Assembly (NCBI RefSeq): GCF_024300625.1
Contig: NZ_CP101322.1
Span: 1,501,992 to 1,565,991, forward strand
DNA length: 64,000 nucleotides
Direction: 5' to 3'
Source: Halovivax gelatinilyticus
GTDB taxonomy: Archaea > Halobacteriota > Halobacteria > Halobacteriales > Natrialbaceae
Part shown: positions 62,001-64,000 of the stretch, one piece after another
How the letters are laid out: each line of letters begins with the position of its first letter
How positions within the stretch are numbered: position 1 is the stretch's first letter
The notes under the pieces: model-generated
What the model saw: only the letters and a program-made list of their open reading frames with translations
Told to the model about the DNA's origin: nothing
Databases searched by the model: none
Made by a program: the position numbers and the translations under genes

Positions 62001-64000
62001 ACTGAAACCGTCAGCGACGAGCGTACGTCCGTCTCGATCTCCGAAACCTCGTCGGTCACGAACGACGACGGGTTGCCGGTCGCGTCGTCTGCAATCGCGA
62101 ATCCGAGCCGTCGTCCCTCGCTCACGTCGGTGAGTTCGACCGAGAGGCGGTCGGACGCGACGGACTCGTTGACTGGCGCCGAAAGGGCGATCGAGCCGGC
62201 TCCGAGTTCGGCGCCGGTATCGAGATCGCGGACCGTCACCGTGGCGTTCGCGTCGATCGGTCCACGGTTACTCACGAGGACGTTTGCCTCGGCCTCGCGA
62301 TCGCCATCGAAGTGTTCGGTCACGCTGTAGCGAATCGGCTGGTGCACGCCGAGCGTGGGCGCGAACAGCCGCGTGGTCACGGTTCCGTACCGCGGTTGTG
62401 TCGCTCGCTCGTCCAGCAGCCCGTCGGGATCGATTCGAACGCGATCGACCGTCGTGGTATTGAACGAGTCGGTCGTGATCGGCACCTCGACCTGGATCGT
62501 GTCGCCCGTAGCCAGGTGTGATACCGTCTCGTCGACGGTCCACTCGTCGCCGTCCGTGAGTCGAATCGGCACGCCGGCCGCGTCGACGCCGCCGCGATTT
62601 TCGAGTTCGACGGCGACGGTCCCGTTGGTCGGCGTCCCCGTCTCGGAACCGGGTTCGGCGTCGACGGCCGTTATCGCGAGATCGGGTGCTCCGAGCGCGA
62701 GCGTGGCGTTCTGGGCGTACCACTCGTCGGTCGGCCCCGTTTCGCTCGATTTGACCGTGACCTCGACGATTCCGTGATCGGGGACGGTCACGTTCAGCGC
62801 GTACGTGCTCGTCTCGTTCGAGGCCAGCGGCTCGACCGATTCCGTCGCGAGTTCCGTCTCGCCGTCGGTGACGAGGAGCGTGCCTTCGTCGCTGTCCGTC
62901 GAGCCGACGTTTCTGACGGTTGCCTCGAGCGAGACCGTCTCGCCGGCCGTCGCGTTCGTCGGCCCTGTCACGTCAACGTCGAACGCCGGGCCGAATTCGA
63001 CCGTCGACTGGAAGATGTCGTTGCGGTTGTTCGCCATCGGTTCGCGTAGCGTGTAGACCGAGACGAGTCCGTCTGCAGTGGCGATGGCGTCGGCGTGTTG
63101 TACCGAGGCGTTCTCGTCGAAGCCGGTCGTTGCCCGGCGCTCGCCGGACCAGGTGCCGTCGGTCGCGCTGCGATAGAAGACGTCGGTGGTCGTCTGCCCC
63201 TCGGGGGTCCCGCGGTAGGAGATGACCGTCTCGTCGTCGGTGCTGTCGACGGAAAGGTGGCCCAGCGAGAGCAACGTCGATTCGACCGGAAGCCGGTTCG
63301 GCTCGCCGTCGATAGCTTGCCACAGAGCGGCCGTTTCGTCGGTCGCAGTCGCCCAGAGCAGCGATTCGCCGTCGACGTCGTGATCGACGTAGTCGACGAC
63401 GGCGTACTCGGCCGCGGCGTCGAATCCATCCGCGTCGATCGTACCGTGTCCGATCGATCCCGCGGCGAACCAGTCTTCGGCGGCGTAGTAGGCGAGTTCG
63501 ACGGCCCCGTCGTCGGTCAGACCGAGCGCCGGCAGGGACGCGTTCTCGATCGTTCCCGCCGCGTCGACGCTTCCGGCGGAATCGAGCAGTCGGTACTCGA
63601 CGGAGGCGTTCGCGAGGTCGAGCCGATCCGAGTTCGGATGGTGGTGCCAGGCGACCGCCCAGCCGTCGTCGGTCGCTTCGACGACCGGCGCCCGGTCGAG
63701 CGCTTCGGAATCGGTGAGGAACTCGGGGTCGCTCCACGAGTCGCCGTCGAAACGGCTCATCGCGATGTCGAAGTGAGCGGCGATCTCGTCCGGATCGTCG
63801 AACGAGTCGGCCGGTTCGGACAGCCGCGTCCAGACCGCCAGCAGGTCCTCAGAATCCGCTGGCGAGGCGAGCGCCGGTTCGATGTCGTGGCGGTCGTCCG
63901 CCGTGACGGAGATTGGGTCGGACCATCCGGTCTCATCGTCGTAGAGACGGACGATGACGTCGTTCCCGTCGGCCGTGTCGGCTCCGTCGGGGAGGTAACT
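59018..64000 (-). CDS. Very large secreted protein with beta-propeller, CARDB-like and dockerin parts (5' end outside the window)
   Basis: The frame is open to the right edge, so the N-terminus and any signal peptide are missing; 1,660 residues are visible. In order: a region of BNR/sialidase-like repeats (about 62.9-64.0 kb), CARDB-like beta sandwiches (61.2-62.9 kb), a PQQ-type beta-propeller of seven or eight blades with repeats SSPTVADGTVY and LYALDADTG (60.2-61.2 kb), three more CARDB-like units (59.2-60.1 kb), and a C-terminal type I dockerin with two calcium loops, DVDGDGAVTSLD and DLTGDGEITTED. It is presumably exported and may bind a cohesin partner, which is not in the window. Confidence 0.85.
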   Translation of the reverse strand, partial: SYLPDGADTADGNDVIVRLYDDETGWSDPISVTADDRHDIEPALASPADSEDLLAVWTRLSEPADSFDDPDEIAAHFDIAMSRFDGDSWSDPEFLTDSEALDRAPVVEATDDGWAVAWHHHPNSDRLDLANASVEYRLLDSAGSVDAAGTIENASLPALGLTDDGAVELAYYAAEDWFAAGSIGHGTIDADGFDAAAEYAVVDYVDHDVDGESLLWATATDETAALWQAIDGEPNRLPVESTLLSLGHLSVDSTDDETVISYRGTPEGQTTTDVFYRSATDGTWSGERRATTGFDENASVQHADAIATADGLVSVYTLREPMANNRNDIFQSTVEFGPAFDVDVTGPTNATAGETVSLEATVRNVGSTDSDEGTLLVTDGETELATESVEPLASNETSTYALNVTVPDHGIVEVTVKSSETGPTDEWYAQNATLALGAPDLAITAVDAEPGSETGTPTNGTVAVELENRGGVDAAGVPIRLTDGDEWTVDETVSHLATGDTIQVEVPITTDSFNTTTVDRVRIDPDGLLDERATQPRYGTVTTRLFAPTLGVHQPIRYSVTEHFDGDREAEANVLVSNRGPIDANATVTVRDLDTGAELGAGSIALSAPVNESVASDRLSVELTDVSEGRRLGFAIADDATGNPSSFVTDEVSEIETDVRSSLTVSVANEHTGEAVENATVTLLTHPQDRTHATNATGSVSVEVPDGDHVAWISKPGFDDAERAVRFTRAGSALVTANLTPTVSVSDVDSPSTVDRGASVTVTATIENDGDAPTETVATLRADGSTVGEKPVEIDPNGERTVSFEVTAPDDRAAIIYEVAVGDSITRSVTGVGLDDSVDTAIAADPLDDGDGSLSITDVTFPSRIGVDETPTLWLNVTNEGADPVVDVATVTATGGSLTDRPVGAAVVDLAANESTVVPIDVSVPSQSASYDFETSVGSASVTTLRFARDAGDLEWRASTDDAVWSSPTIYDEAVLVGSENGTVSSLDRENGSLRWTADVGGPSSASPTAADGVVYAGSTDGLFALDAETGDVVWHHETSWDVHSSPTVADGTVYAASLGVLYALDADTGAVEWTFVPEGGTESSPVVVDGTVYIGAYGVADDDGFVHAIDAGDGTETWRTEVDGQVTASPTVKGGLVYVGSHDGGLYALDATSGSKTWRFDTGGAVHSSPTVSDGRVYVGTGFEEDDNGAVFALDASTGTQAWSSGFGRQQELLVSSPTVADGTVYVGSQYPYVHAFEADSGTQLWRQSMPSSTFSSPTVADGTLYIGSMDGSVNALNVRGDRTSEDSRVEQESLGHIVSDEAGPQFEVTVTGTNSPITAGESLEVTALIDNVGTGSGTQSITLEHDGDVHDSVELELAAGASESVTLEWVTNEADPGSTTVVVASDDDSESADVVIDPAESVFAVEIAETNDPVVEGETLVVSAAVENVGDGYGTQSVELAVNSTTVDSAQVDLDAGESTTIDLGWETDSGDAGSHPVAVASDDESDATTVTVTAAESAFEVGILETNSPVTAGETLTVTTQIDNTGGGAGTQTVDLAALDGTVVDATNVTLDAGESIQSQLTWDTAPDDVGTGAITVSSADSLDTANVSIDPACALPGDVDGDGAVTSLDATLTLQYIAGLDPDGFVNPECGDLTGDGEITTEDVVMIYKILVGIAP

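Noticed and set aside
1-64000. CRISPR arrays, insertion sequences, prophage genes
   Set aside because: No regularly spaced repeats with unique spacers, no transposase or integrase and no phage structural genes were seen; the short tandem repeats have no spacers.

Overview
The window comes from the main chromosome of a haloarchaeon (class Halobacteria). The evidence is the high G+C content, the very acidic proteins, Tat and Tat-lipobox export signals, leaderless promoters with TATA elements 25-35 bases before start codons, and archaeal genes such as hel308, purO, dp1, rio1, a thermosome subunit and archaeal endA. The gene style suggests the Natrialbaceae, but that is a weak inference. No CRISPR array, transposase or prophage was seen.

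Layout. 0-8 kb: the tail of a bacterio-opsin-activator-type regulator, a Tat-exported M14 zinc carboxypeptidase, a ferredoxin, two poly-gamma-glutamate-hydrolase-like exported proteins, a PiT phosphate carrier and a UspA protein. 8-20 kb: hel308 overlapping a Cgi121-type KEOPS gene, a rhodanese lipoprotein, a molybdenum hydroxylase operon (S-M-L), DUF2062 and luciferase-like flavin genes, tRNA-Gln(CUG), purO and a phosphoesterase. 20-23 kb: hypothetical genes, aspartate kinase and a GNAT-like protein.

23-32 kb is the replication-origin region: orc1/cdc6, signal peptidase I, the DNA polymerase D small subunit, a small membrane protein, a 1.26 kb intergenic region with an AT-rich segment between two inverted origin recognition boxes (ORBs), then oapA-oapB-oapC. 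The last three are also called arvABC: a small GTPase and partners linked to the origin by position and to extracellular vesicle formation by function. Ten ORB-like elements lie between 23.1 and 31.5 kb. Four of them are inside coding sequence, in the variable inserts of orc1 and of the polymerase subunit, and an eleventh lies alone at 12.1 kb.

32-47 kb: signalling proteins (a KaiC-like protein, a receiver-kinase hybrid without its phosphoacceptor His, and two 7TM-PAS kinases of which one has a decayed catalytic domain), a NucS-N/zinc-ribbon protein, tRNA-splicing endonuclease, a lipoprotein, RIO1 kinase and a thiamine ABC importer. 47-64 kb: a tryptophanyl-tRNA synthetase, a dead fragment of a phosphoesterase gene, a frameshifted lipoprotein gene, a GH15 glucosidase, the intact phosphoesterase, a KH-domain protein, the thermosome gene followed by an array of nine hairpins, a lipoprotein, a kinase / HalX regulator / KaiC-like operon, and the C-terminal 1,660 residues of a very large secreted protein with PQQ-type beta-propeller, CARDB-like and dockerin parts that runs off the right edge.

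The origin-proximal block groups initiation (orc1), replication (polymerase D), export (signal peptidase) and membrane GTPase functions. Much of the rest is information processing (splicing endonuclease, RIO1, KH protein, TrpRS, Hel308, KEOPS) interleaved with two-component signalling and cell-surface proteins.
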